Positions 1-8,326 of a stretch of 64,000 nt of DNA are shown in pieces. Made by a program: the position numbers and the translations under genes. The stretch spans positions 1,269,448 through 1,333,447 of the forward strand of contig NZ_CP101750.1 in NCBI RefSeq assembly GCF_026810505.1, written 5' to 3'. The notes under the pieces were generated by a model. That model saw nothing but the letters and a program-made list of their open reading frames with translations, searched no databases and had not been told where the DNA came from. Numbering within the stretch: position 1 is the stretch's first letter; each line of letters begins with the position of its first letter. Source of the stretch: Streptomyces sp. Je 1-369. Lineage in GTDB: Bacteria; Actinomycetota; Actinomycetes; Streptomycetales; Streptomycetaceae.

Positions 1-1340
1 CCCTGGCGCGGAGCGGCGCGCCGGACGACGTACTGCTGGCGACGCCGTCGTTCTCGATGGTCAACAGCGGCAACCTGACGGCGCATGCGCCCAAGCGCAG
101 CTGGAAGATCAACTTCGAGGTCGGCGCGAGCGAGGACCGCCTCTTCGGCATGGAGCGGATCAACCTCAAGGCGATGTACAACGACCCGTCGCAGATGCGT
201 GAGGCTGTCGCCTGGCGGCTTCTGGAGCGCGCGGGCATCCCGGCGGCGCAGCACACGTACGCCACGTTCTCGATCAACGACCGCTACATGGGCCTCTTCT
301 CGGTCATCGAGCAGGTCGACAAGAAGTTCCTCAAGGACCACTTCGGCAAGAACTCCGAGGGCAACCTCTACAAGGCGTACTGCGGCGACGTCGGCTGCGC
401 GACCCTGGAGCACCGCGCAGGCACCGACGGCGCCGACAGCGGCCGCCAGTACTTCACCGCGGGCAGCAGGGAGGACGACCGCACCTATCGCCTGAAGACC
501 AACGAGGACGATCCGCTCGCGGCCACCTACGACGACCTCGCCGCTCTCGTCCGTACGGTCAACGGCGTACAACTCCCCGGGGACGAACGCAAATTCACCT
601 CCGACGCCTTCCGCGAGGCGGTCGAGCGGATCCTGAACGTGCCGGCGTTCCTGCGCTGGGCGGGCGCCAACGTCCTCCTGGGCAGCTGGGACAACTACTT
701 CGCGACACCGTCGAACTACTACCTCTACAACTCCGGCAGGCTCGGCGACCCCTCGGGCTTCATGTCCCGCCCGTACTTCACGTTCATCCCCTGGGACTAC
801 GACAACAGCTCGGGCATCGACTTCTTCTCGACGCAGTGGCAGTACACGGACCTGCTCGACTGGCCCGCGATGAGCCGAAACTACTGCCGGATCACGCACG
901 CGCCGCACCAGGTGTCCCGCCTGCCGCTCTTCACCAACCTGCTGCGCCACCACGACTTCTGCCAGTACTACCTCGACCACCTCGAGTACCTCCTGGACAC
1001 GGAGTTCGAACCCGAGCGGGTCGCCGCGCTGCTCGGCGCGGAGGGTTCGGGCCGGACCGACGGACTGTGGCAGCTGATCGCCCCCGCCGCCTACGCCGAA
1101 GCCACCACCCCGCACGGACAGCCGTTCACCGGGCGGCAGTTCACCAACGACGAGGTGTACCGAGCGGCGTACCGGCAGTGGGAGCTGAGCCGGGGCTCGC
1201 AGTTCACGTACGGGATCTTCCACTACACGCGCATGCGCTACGACCACGCACGCCAACAGCTCGCCGAACTGCGCAAGACCTATCCCAACGGTGCCAGTGG
1301 GGCGTCGTTCCCGGGCGCGATGGAGGTACTGCCCTCATGA
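1..1340 (+). CDS. CotH kinase family protein, 5' truncated by window edge
   Basis: The reading frame is open from base 3 and enters the window already coding, so the true start lies upstream. Visible CotH-family signatures are a KRSWKINF motif near the left end, an ERINLKAMYND block, a YMGLFSVIEQVDKKFL block, and a WDYDNSSGID segment with paired acidic residues that fits the metal-binding catalytic site of this atypical kinase fold. Bacillus CotH phosphorylates spore-coat proteins. Actinobacterial homologues are usually exported or surface-associated and their substrates are unknown. The stop overlaps the ATG of the next gene by four bases, so the two are probably translationally coupled. The family call is firm; the substrate is not known. 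Confidence 0.85.
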   Translation, partial: LARSGAPDDVLLATPSFSMVNSGNLTAHAPKRSWKINFEVGASEDRLFGMERINLKAMYNDPSQMREAVAWRLLERAGIPAAQHTYATFSINDRYMGLFSVIEQVDKKFLKDHFGKNSEGNLYKAYCGDVGCATLEHRAGTDGADSGRQYFTAGSREDDRTYRLKTNEDDPLAATYDDLAALVRTVNGVQLPGDERKFTSDAFREAVERILNVPAFLRWAGANVLLGSWDNYFATPSNYYLYNSGRLGDPSGFMSRPYFTFIPWDYDNSSGIDFFSTQWQYTDLLDWPAMSRNYCRITHAPHQVSRLPLFTNLLRHHDFCQYYLDHLEYLLDTEFEPERVAALLGAEGSGRTDGLWQLIAPAAYAEATTPHGQPFTGRQFTNDEVYRAAYRQWELSRGSQFTYGIFHYTRMRYDHARQQLAELRKTYPNGASGASFPGAMEVLPS

Positions 1341-2314
1341 CCGCGACGAAGAAGACCGGCAAGGACAAGGCCGAAGCGGCGCGCGAGCTCCGGCTCGTCA
1401 AGGAAGCCAAGATCCAGGACCTGATCGGGGACAGCGCCGGCACCCGTCTGGAGGCGAGCGGTGTCCTCTACCGCGACGGCGCCTTCCTGATCGTCTGCGA
1501 CAACCTGCCCTCCCTCATCCGCGTCAGCAGCGAACTGTCGCCCAAGGCCCCGGAGAACGGCGTCCTCAGCCGCCAGAAGACGCAGATCAAGAGCACGGAC
1601 AAGGGCAAGGTCGCGGGCAAGGGCAAGAAGGGTGCCGCCGCGGCGGCGAACGCGGGGTTCGAGGACCTCGCCCACGACGCGGCACGCGACCACTACTACA
1701 CGCTGAGCGAGGCCGAACCGGTCAAGCCCAAGGGCTTCCGCGCCCGCGTCCAGGAGTACGACGCGAAGCTGCGGCCCATCGGCTCCGCACACCTCGACTT
1801 CGACATCTCCGACGCCAACAAGGGCATGGAGGGCCTGGAGTGGGTCGACCGCTCCGGCACGGGCCACCTGCTCGCCCTGTGCGAGGGCAACTTGTGCGCG
1901 GGCGGCAAGAAGGGCAGGACGCCGGGCGGCGGACGCATCCAGGTCTTCCGGCGCGAGGGCAAGCGGTGGACGAACACGGCCACGATCCGGCTGCCCAAGT
2001 CACTGCCGTTCGAGGACTACAGCAGCGTGTCCGTGCGCGACGGGCGCATCGCCGTCCTGTCGCAGGCGTCGTCCGCCCTGTGGGTGGGCCGCCTCGACAC
2101 CAAGAAGTGGGAGGTCGACGAGGGCAAGGTCCACCGCCTCCCCACGGACGGCAAGGGCCGCACGGTCTACGGCAACCCCGAGGGCGTGTCCTGGGTCTCG
2201 GCCGACCATGTGGTGATCGTGTCCGACCGGGCGAAGAAGGGCGCGGCGAACGAACGGTTCCGCGCGAAGGACCAGTCGATCCACCTGTTCCTGATCCCGG
2301 GGAACAACGACTGA
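1337..2314 (+). CDS. Conserved hypothetical protein, probable beta-propeller-like fold, coupled to the CotH gene
   Basis: 325 residues starting at the ATG of an ATGA overlap with the CotH gene. The N-terminus is lysine-rich and charged with no signal peptide. A second lysine/alanine-rich stretch (about residues 85-110) separates two parts. The C-terminal ~180 residues contain repeated short hydrophobic strands with GLEWVD, LLALCEGN, RIAVLSQ, GVSWVSADHVVIVSD segments, which look like propeller blades and recall phytase-like or SdiA-regulated families. I do not recognise a specific family. Overlap with CotH suggests a shared function, perhaps as target or partner of the kinase, but this is inference only. 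Confidence 0.6.
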   Translation: MTATKKTGKDKAEAARELRLVKEAKIQDLIGDSAGTRLEASGVLYRDGAFLIVCDNLPSLIRVSSELSPKAPENGVLSRQKTQIKSTDKGKVAGKGKKGAAAAANAGFEDLAHDAARDHYYTLSEAEPVKPKGFRARVQEYDAKLRPIGSAHLDFDISDANKGMEGLEWVDRSGTGHLLALCEGNLCAGGKKGRTPGGGRIQVFRREGKRWTNTATIRLPKSLPFEDYSSVSVRDGRIAVLSQASSALWVGRLDTKKWEVDEGKVHRLPTDGKGRTVYGNPEGVSWVSADHVVIVSDRAKKGAANERFRAKDQSIHLFLIPGNND

Positions 2315-2335
2315 GCCACGTCCGCGGCCCGGGAC

Positions 2336-2351
2336 GTCCGGTTCACCGGAC
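2336..2351. terminator. Small hairpin between convergent genes, possible weak terminator
   Basis: A 6-bp GC-rich stem (GTCCGG / CCGGAC) with a 4-base TTCA loop lies in the 45-base gap between two convergent genes, and another GTCCGG copy follows at 2353. No T-run follows, which is common in Streptomyces, but the stem is short. Confidence 0.3.
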
Positions 2352-2359
2352 CGTCCGGT

Positions 2360-2743
2360 TCACTCGGGGATGGCCGCCAGGGTGAAGGAGTGCCCTGCCG
2401 GATCGGAGTACGTCCGGGTATCCCGGGGACCGCTGTTGTCCTTCGTGTCGATGGGCCGTGCACCGAGACCGACCGCCTCGCGTTCCGCCTCGTCCATGTC
2501 GTACCGGGCGACCATGATCCTCAGATGGGCCTGCTGCGAGTCCTCGGGGCGCGGCCAGCTCGGCGGGATGTAGTCCCGCTCCCGGTGCACGGCCAGGCAG
2601 ACCCCGCTGTCGTTCGTGACCTCTACGTAGTCGGGGTCCTTGCTCAACTGCACCTCGGCGCCCAGCAGTCCGGCGTAGAACTCGGCGAGCCGTTCGGGCT
2701 CGGAGCAGTCGAGCACGAGCACGGTGTTCTTGTGGACGGTCAT
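2360..2743 (-). CDS. VOC family protein (glyoxalase/bleomycin-resistance fold)
   Basis: 127 residues from an ATG at 2743. The sequence opens with a beta-strand and then SEPERLAEFYAGLLGAEV, the usual first half of a vicinal-oxygen-chelate module, and ends RTYSDPAGHSFTLAAIPE, the usual closing strand with its DPxGH motif. The length matches single-domain VOC proteins, which dimerise to form the active site. Substrate cannot be read from sequence; many Streptomyces paralogues are uncharacterised. Upstream in-frame codons are not needed and have no family-like sequence. Confidence 0.85.
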   Translation of the reverse strand: MTVHKNTVLVLDCSEPERLAEFYAGLLGAEVQLSKDPDYVEVTNDSGVCLAVHRERDYIPPSWPRPEDSQQAHLRIMVARYDMDEAEREAVGLGARPIDTKDNSGPRDTRTYSDPAGHSFTLAAIPE

Positions 2744-2834
2744 GCCGACCGGGTTTCCCGCGCCGTCGTTTCCAAACGGCGGCGCACCTACTGTGATCGA
2801 GATGGCAAGCAGGAGGTCTGGGAGGGGTCCTGAC

Positions 2835-3059
2835 ATGGGCTGGGTCGAAACGGCGGGTGGGTACGCGGTGACCCTGGACGGCACGCGGGTGCTGTGCAGG
2901 AACGCCGCGGGGCGCACGCTGAAGCAGGTCCCCGCGAAACTGCGCGACGACGCCGAAGTGGTGCGGCTGCGCCAGCTCGCCGAGTGGCTCGAGCGGCACG
3001 AGCGGGAGTGCCGCGTCCAGGTGGACACGTGGCACCGACCTCCTGCACGTACTGCGTGA
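2835..3059 (+). pseudogene. 5' fragment of a DUF4132-like gene, truncated after about 65 codons
   Basis: An ATG at 2835, preceded by a GGAGG run at 2821, opens a frame beginning MGWVETAGGYAVTLDG, then CRNAAGRTLK and LRQLAEWLERHERECRVQVDTW. From memory this matches the N-terminus of actinobacterial DUF4132 proteins, which run to several hundred residues. Here the match stops at VDTW, eight unrelated codons follow, and the frame ends at 3059. The following frame (3031 onward) carries a different protein's C-terminal part. I read this as the retained start of a gene whose remainder was deleted. It could still be expressed as a 74-residue peptide. Confidence 0.55.
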
Positions 3060-4194
3060 GTTGCGGACGCGGCACTCCGCGGGCCCCACCCTCACCGGAA
3101 CCGCACGCCGCGCCTACCGGCCGGAACAACCCCTGCGCCTGTACGGCCTGTGCACGGAGCCGGTGGTGACCGCGTCGGGGTACGCGGGAGCCGTGACCTA
3201 CGCCCTGGCCCCGGACGGAACCCTGCGCACCGTGTCCGACGTGGCGCCGGGCGGCCCGGACCGTGTCCTGCGGGCGGCGGGGTCCTCCGTCCCCGGCGGC
3301 TGCGCGCTGTCGCTGCGCGACCTCGGCGACGGCGGCGGCGCCACCCTCACCGCACCGACCGTGTCGCCGGACGGCCGGATCGGCGCGGGGAACAAGGTGC
3401 GCTCGGTCCGGGCATCGGGGGCCGCATGGTCCCAGTCCCCGCTCGACGACCTGTGGCAACGCCCTCCGCACGACCAACTCGCCCGAAATCTCGCATGGTT
3501 GGCGACTCCGGTCGAGGAGCGGACGTCCGCCGGTGGTGACCTCGTCTTCCTACGAGGGACGGTCACCGCAACCGGTCTTGTCGCCGTGCTCGGCGGCCCT
3601 ACGCTCCGCCTGCTCGCCCCGGACGAGCGCCCCGAGCTGCCGTACGCGGAGAACCTGCGCCTGCTCACCGCACGCCCCGGCCTGCCCCTGCGCGTGATCG
3701 CGCGCGTGTCCCCCGACCGCCCCGGAGGCGTCCTCGCCCTGGCCGCCGCGTGGACCGGCCACGACGGACGGACGTTCCGCGCCGACCTCGGCCTGCGGCG
3801 CCTGGACACCATCCAACTGCCGCCGCACACAGAACCCGCGGCGCCACAACCGGCCGCCCACCCCCCGGCCCTCCCCGCCGAACTCGGCCTGCTCCGCCGG
3901 GCCGTGGACCGCGCGGTGGCGGACGGTCGGCGGGTCGCCGCGGCGGACACCGGCGGCGAACTCCCGCGCCGCCTGCGGGCGGTAGGCCTCACCACGGGGG
4001 CCCTGACCGCGCAGCGCCTCTCGGCCACCGCCGCCGACCGCGAACATGACGCACTCGGCCGGCTGCGCCCCGCCGACCCCGACGCCTACGCGGAGGCGTG
4101 GCTCGCCGCGTCCCTCTATACGCGGGCGGCCACCGCCTCGCTGCTCACGGCCGCGTGGGCGCCACCACCCGCGCCCATCCTCATGGAGAGCTGA
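3031..4194 (+). pseudogene. C-terminal remnant of a large uncharacterised protein, fused out of frame to the DUF4132 fragment
   Basis: An open frame of about 387 codons continues from around 3031 in the +1 frame relative to the preceding fragment. It begins GTDLLHVLRELRTRHSAGPT without a good start codon or ribosome-binding site; a TTG at 3061 is the only nearby candidate. Segments such as LRLYGLCTEPVVTASGYAG, VSDVAPGGPDRV, DGRIGAGNKVRSVRASGA and ENLRLLTARPGLPLRVIARV look like conserved sequence and resemble the C-terminal part of a long Streptomyces hypothetical protein that is often found near DUF4132/MoxR/VWA gene sets. I cannot name the family with certainty. The sharp joint near 3030 suggests a deletion that fused two genes. 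Confidence 0.5.
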
Positions 4195-4375
4195 TGGCCC
4201 GCCCGACGTCACGCATCACACGACCCACAACACCCCCAAGGTCGCGTCCGGGACAGTGCACCGCGGCCGGCGCCGCCGGCACGAAGCGCACCGCGTGCCT
4301 GACCGTGCGTTCCGCCTCCGTCGCGGCGGAGGTACGGCCCTGCGCCGCGTGTACCGCACAGCCCAGCCGCAGGGC

Positions 4376-5233
4376 TCACTTCATCCACTCCCCCTCGTAC
4401 TTCGCGTACGTCCCGTCATGCTTCGCCATGTGCACGAACTGGTCGACGTACTCCTGGAACTCGTCGTCGCCGCGCGGTGTCGCGTACGCCTTCTCGGAGA
4501 ACGTGAAGGGCTTCTCCGGGTGGAGGGAGCACAGTTCGGGGTGGACCTTCGACTGGTAGAGCGTCTCGCTCGCGTCCGTCATCATCACGTCCGCGCGGCC
4601 GTCGATGATCTCCTGGAAGATCGTGGTGTTCTCCGGATGCAGCTTGATCGTCGCCTTCTTGATGTGGGCGCGCGTGAACTGCTCGTTCGTGCCGCCGGGG
4701 TTGACGACCACGGTCGTGCCCGGCTTGTCGATGTCCGTCAGGGCGCCCGCGCCGAACTTGTCCTTGTCGGCGCAGCGCACGATGGGTGTCTTGCCGTCCT
4801 CGCGCGTCGGCTCGCTGAAGTAGACCTGCCGGGCGCGCGGCAGGGTGATCGAGACGCCGCCGACACCGATGTCGCAGCGCCTCGCCGCCACGTCCTTCGT
4901 CAGGTCGGCCCAGGTCGTCGCCACGAACCTCGGCTTCGCGTCGAGGCTTCCGGCCAGGTCCCGCGCCATGTCGATGTCCACGCCGGTGTACGTGCCTTCG
5001 GCGGGGTCCAGCTTCGTGAAGGGAGCGTAGTCGCCGGTCGTGCAGACCCTCAGTACGCCGTTCTTCGGGACGGAGTCGAGGAGTGTCCCTTTGATCCCGC
5101 GGTCGATCCCCCGGTCCGGCCGCGAAGCCGTTTCCGGCGCGGCTTGTGCGGCGGGCGCGGCGGGCGCCGCGGGCGCGGCTGCGGTGACAGCCAGCAGGCA
5201 GACCAGAGCGGACAGGGTGGCAGCACGCTTCAC
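4376..5233 (-). CDS. Exported solute-binding-fold protein, cyclohexadienyl dehydratase (PheC)-like
   Basis: 285 residues from ATG 5233. A Sec signal peptide (KR, then an alanine/leucine core, AQA cleavage region near residue 31) has no lipobox cysteine, so the product is probably secreted. The mature part has the family-3 binding-protein fold: RVCTTGDYAPFTKL, GVDIDMARDLAG, DIGVGGVSITLPRARQVYFS, and DVMMTDASET. Several blocks, notably DGKTPIVRCADKDKF, VVVNPGGTNEQF, and CSLHPEKPFTFSEKAY, are closer to PheC than to ordinary amino-acid receptors. PheC converts prephenate/arogenate to phenylpyruvate/phenylalanine outside the cytoplasm. The gene lies 10 bases after the M81 peptidase gene and is surely in its operon. 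Confidence 0.75.
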   Translation of the reverse strand: MKRAATLSALVCLLAVTAAAPAAPAAPAAQAAPETASRPDRGIDRGIKGTLLDSVPKNGVLRVCTTGDYAPFTKLDPAEGTYTGVDIDMARDLAGSLDAKPRFVATTWADLTKDVAARRCDIGVGGVSITLPRARQVYFSEPTREDGKTPIVRCADKDKFGAGALTDIDKPGTTVVVNPGGTNEQFTRAHIKKATIKLHPENTTIFQEIIDGRADVMMTDASETLYQSKVHPELCSLHPEKPFTFSEKAYATPRGDDEFQEYVDQFVHMAKHDGTYAKYEGEWMK

Positions 5234-5243
5234 AGGGGACTCC

Positions 5244-6869
5244 TTACGGTGCGACCGGGGTGCACGGGGCCGACGGGGCGAGCGGGGCGAGCCGGACCGG
5301 GGTCAGGGCGGGCGCCCCACCGTCGTGTGCGTCGTCATACGCGTCCTCGTCGAACGGATACAGCGGCCGCTCCACCCGGTGGTGGCCGAGCCGCGGCAGG
5401 TCCTGGTCGACGCCTCCCGGGGTGAGCGCGAGGAGCCAGTCCGCGGCCATGTCGTGGAGTTCGGGCTCCAGGTAGCCGATCTTGACGACGACGAGATCGA
5501 ACGTACGGGGGTCGATGCCGAGGCCGCCCTCCGCCGGGCCCGTGAAGTCGGCAAGCGTGTGGAACGGTTTGCGGCGCTCGACGAGGATCACGGTGAGGCC
5601 GCCGTGGCGGACGGCCGCCATGTCGACGCCGCGGTCGTACGCGCCGCCCTCCGCCCGGTCCTTCTGGTCGGCCGCGCGCTGCAACGCGACGACGGTGCCG
5701 GTGAGGTCGAAGGGGCCGCCGTGGTTCGCGTCGACCTTGCCGCCGACGCTCAGCGTGACCTCCGCGCCCACGCCCGCCTCGAAGCACCGTGCGACGGCCA
5801 CCGGGTCGGTGATGCCGGGGTGGACCGCGGTGACCCGTCCCGAGCGGATGTCGTCGTTGTCGAGCAGCCTGGCCAGCATGTAGGCGAGGTCGCCCGCGCC
5901 GCCCGCCGTCGGGTTGTCGCCCGAGTCGCTGATCAGGAAGGGCCGCGCGTCCGACGCCACCGCCTTCTCGACGCACTCCTCGGCGGAGCCCGTCGGGCCG
6001 ACGAAGACGAAGTCGCGGCGCGCGGCCCAGTAGCGGCGGGCCAGCTTCTCCGCTTCGGAGGCGGCGAGGTCGGCGTCGTCGCCGGTGACGACGATGGCGG
6101 CCTGGCAGCGCGGTTCGTCGGCCCAGGCGTAGCCGACCCACATCGCGGCGTCGAGGATGCCGGGGAGCTTCTCGATCTCGGCGAGGGAGGCGTAGAGGGA
6201 CTTGGCGGGCTCCAGGCGGGTGCTGGTCTTCTCACCGGGCAGGAGCACGGGGACCTGGACCCAGGCGCGGTGTGGGCGGGTGCCGTCGAGGAGGCAGCGC
6301 ACGAGGTTGCGGGCCGCGCGTTCGCGGGTCTCCCACGCGTCCTCGTGCGGGGCGAGGCGGTGGGCGGTGAGCAGGTCGACGGGGTCGGCGAAGCGGCGCG
6401 AGACGTTGCCGTGCAGGTCCATGGCGGTCGAGATCATCGGGCGGCCCGTGCCGTCCGGGGTGCCCACGGAGTCGAGGGCGGCGCGCACCGCTTCGGTGAG
6501 GTCGGCCTCGGCGTCGGTGAGGCCGATGACGCTCATCGCGCCGTGAATGTCGTAGACCAGGCCGTCGAGCGGGCCCGCTTCCCTGATGCGGGTGACGAGT
6601 TCGTCCTTGAGGATCAGGTACGACTCGGCTTCCACCGGACCGCCGGGCAGCGAGGTCGCGTGCAGCAGGGGCACCCACTCCACGGTGGCGGCGAGGTCGG
6701 AGTCGGCCCGCGTCCAGGTGTAGCGGGCGAGGAGGTCCCGGCCGCGGGTCTGGCGGAAGTCGTCGGTGGTGGAGCGGTGCGGGCAGAACGTGGACGACTC
6801 GATGCCGATGCCGCCGATGCCGATGCGCAGGCGGCGGGGGCCGGGGCTCGGGGACGCGGAGGGGGTCAT
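5244..6869 (-). CDS. M81 family metallopeptidase (MlrC / microcystinase C-like)
   Basis: 541 residues from the ATG at 6869, which overlaps the upstream ROK gene by four bases. The N-terminal domain carries the expected zinc-ligand blocks: VYDIHGAMS, STAMDLHGNVS and LLTAHRLAPHEDAWETRERA. The C-terminal MlrC domain shows SDSGDNPTAGGAGD and VGGKVDANHGGPF. Length fits the family. MlrC cleaves linearised microcystin; most relatives have unknown peptide or amide substrates. Neighbours (ROK repressor, exported PheC-like protein, divergent Opp transporter) point to use of an imported peptide-like compound. The last ~30 residues are a low-complexity alanine/proline tail. Confidence 0.88.
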   Translation of the reverse strand: MTPSASPSPGPRRLRIGIGGIGIESSTFCPHRSTTDDFRQTRGRDLLARYTWTRADSDLAATVEWVPLLHATSLPGGPVEAESYLILKDELVTRIREAGPLDGLVYDIHGAMSVIGLTDAEADLTEAVRAALDSVGTPDGTGRPMISTAMDLHGNVSRRFADPVDLLTAHRLAPHEDAWETRERAARNLVRCLLDGTRPHRAWVQVPVLLPGEKTSTRLEPAKSLYASLAEIEKLPGILDAAMWVGYAWADEPRCQAAIVVTGDDADLAASEAEKLARRYWAARRDFVFVGPTGSAEECVEKAVASDARPFLISDSGDNPTAGGAGDLAYMLARLLDNDDIRSGRVTAVHPGITDPVAVARCFEAGVGAEVTLSVGGKVDANHGGPFDLTGTVVALQRAADQKDRAEGGAYDRGVDMAAVRHGGLTVILVERRKPFHTLADFTGPAEGGLGIDPRTFDLVVVKIGYLEPELHDMAADWLLALTPGGVDQDLPRLGHHRVERPLYPFDEDAYDDAHDGGAPALTPVRLAPLAPSAPCTPVAP

Positions 6870-8065
6870 GCGCGTGCGCTCTCTTCCTGCGGTGCGGGGG
6901 TGGGGGCGGGTCCGTAAACGGTCGGGAGGTTGCGGCGCAGCGCCGTGAGGCCCGCGCCGAGCAGGCCCGCGTCGACGCCCGTCACGGTCGTGGTGATCTC
7001 CAGGTCGGCCGTGGCGAGCGGCAGACAGCGTTCGTAGAGGACGCCTCGTACGGCCGCGACCAGGGGTTCCGCGGTGGCGAGTACGCCTCCGAGGGCCACG
7101 GCCTGCGGGTTGAAGAAGTTGACGACGACGGAAAGGACCGTGCCGATGTGCCGTCCGGCGGTGCGGACGAGGGTGGTGGCCTGGGGGTCGCCGTCCGCGA
7201 CGAGCCGCAGCAGGTCGCTGGTGTCGGACACGTCGACGCCTTGCAGGGCGAGTTCGCGGATCAGGGCGGCGCCGCTGGCGACGGTCTCCAGGCAGCCGAT
7301 GTTGCCGCAGCTGCACGGGCGGTCGCCCGCGGCGTCGACGCGGACGTGGCTGATGTCGCCCGCGCTTCCGTTGGCGCCGTCGTGCGGGCGGCCCGCGGAG
7401 ATGACGCCGCTGCCGATGCCGCGGCCCGCCTTGACGACGACGAGGTGCTCCAGTTCGGGCCGGGCGACGCGGTGTTCGCCGACGGCCATCATCGTCGCGT
7501 CGTTGTCGACGGTGACGGGGATGCCGAGGCGTTCGGCGAGCACGTCGCGCAGGGGGTAGCGGTGCCAGCCGGGCATGCGGGACGGGCTGAGGACGCGGCC
7601 GGTGCCGGGCTGCACGGGGCCGGGGAAGGCGACGCCGAACGCGCGTACCGTGCGGCCCTCCGCGCGCTGGCGGGCGACGTGCGCGTCGGCCTGTTCGCAG
7701 AGCCAGTCGACGGCGGACTCGGGGCCCGCGGTGATGTCGTGCGGCAGGTCGACGGCGTCGGTGACGGTGCCGCCGAGGCCGACGGCGCCGAGCCGTGCGT
7801 GGTGGCTGCCGAGATCCGCGGCGAGGGCGACGCCGCCCTGTGCGGCCACCCGCAGGAGCCGGGGCCTGCGGCCGCCGCGCGACGCGCCTTCGCCTGACTC
7901 GGTGAGCAGCCCGGCGTCGACGAGTTCCTGTACCCGGAGAGAGACCGTGGAGGGGGCGAGGCCCAGTTCGCGTACGAGGTCGGCGCGTGATGCGGCCGCC
8001 CCCGACGAGACCAGGTGCACGATGTGCTGCCCCGAGCCCGGCTCGCCAAGTGGTGTTCCGGTCAT
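6866..8065 (-). CDS. ROK family transcriptional repressor
   Basis: 399 residues from ATG 8065. Residues 15-60 form a winged helix-turn-helix (ASRADLVRELGLAPSTVSLRVQELVDAGLL). A ROK sugar-kinase-like domain follows, with VDNDATMMAVGE, AGRGIGSGVI, and the structural-zinc signature CSCGNIGCLE at 251-260 together with His240. Such repressors release DNA on binding a sugar or sugar derivative. It is the first gene of the ROK-M81-PheC operon and faces the Opp transporter across 261 bases containing tandem repeats, so autoregulation plus control of the transporter is the simplest model. The ligand is unknown; for this operon it need not be a sugar. Confidence 0.9.
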   Translation of the reverse strand: MTGTPLGEPGSGQHIVHLVSSGAAASRADLVRELGLAPSTVSLRVQELVDAGLLTESGEGASRGGRRPRLLRVAAQGGVALAADLGSHHARLGAVGLGGTVTDAVDLPHDITAGPESAVDWLCEQADAHVARQRAEGRTVRAFGVAFPGPVQPGTGRVLSPSRMPGWHRYPLRDVLAERLGIPVTVDNDATMMAVGEHRVARPELEHLVVVKAGRGIGSGVISAGRPHDGANGSAGDISHVRVDAAGDRPCSCGNIGCLETVASGAALIRELALQGVDVSDTSDLLRLVADGDPQATTLVRTAGRHIGTVLSVVVNFFNPQAVALGGVLATAEPLVAAVRGVLYERCLPLATADLEITTTVTGVDAGLLGAGLTALRRNLPTVYGPAPTPAPQEESARA

Positions 8066-8326
8066 GCGGCCGCCCCCAGTTGCATACCTGCTGCTTCGCT
8101 GCGTTCGTTCGACAGCGTTCGTTCGACAGTGTTTGTTCGAGCTTCTTCATTCGACAGCAGGACGAACACTAGGGCCAGTCGAAGCAAGTTGACCAGAGGT
8201 CCCCGCTTTTCCACTTCTTGCCGAAGGAAGCTATTGACTTGTTTTTCGCGGTCGGCCTAGCGTTCGGGCGCCGCCCCGTCGTACTCCGGCACGGGCCGGC
8301 CCCGTACCCCTTGGAGGCCCATCGCC
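8066..8326. promoter_or_regulatory. Divergent control region between ROK operon and Opp operon
   Basis: This 261-base non-coding stretch is noticeably richer in A/T than its flanks. On the plus strand TTGACT (8234-8239) and TAGCGT (8258-8263), 18 bases apart, form a plausible vegetative promoter for the Opp genes, about 65 bases before their ATG. On the minus strand TAGTGT (reverse of 8168-8173) is a possible -10 for the ROK gene, without a clear -35. The tandem repeats at 8101-8156 lie where they could cover the ROK start site. Confidence 0.55.
8101..8156. repeat. Four tandem 14-bp repeats, probable ROK operator
   Basis: Bases 8101-8114 and 8115-8128 are identical (GCGTTCGTTCGACA). Bases 8129-8142 (GTGTTTGTTCGAGC) and 8143-8156 (TTCTTCATTCGACA) are degenerate copies sharing the TTCxTTCGA/GTTCGA core. 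Further partial inverted copies follow (GACGAACACT at 8161, CAGTCGAAG at 8177). The block starts 36 bases upstream of the ROK start codon and lies between the two divergent operons. Confidence 0.6.

Noticed and set aside
4195..4375. Possible small gene starting at the ATG at 4193, just after the remnant locus
   Set aside because: The frame continues into the antisense of the PheC-like gene and its sequence shows no family resemblance. The gap has only a short GC-rich palindrome.
4046..5425. Long plus-strand frame running from the broken locus across the PheC-like gene
   Set aside because: Composition is typical of a shadow frame, and it covers a clear minus-strand gene with signal peptide and family motifs.
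5040..6917. Long open frame on the plus strand opposite the M81 peptidase gene
   Set aside because: It mirrors the high-GC codon pattern of the minus-strand gene, has repetitive Arg/Gly/Val/Asp composition, no ribosome-binding site and no recognisable domain.
8101..8156. CRISPR-like array
   Set aside because: Units of 14 bp are contiguous without spacers and there are only four of them.
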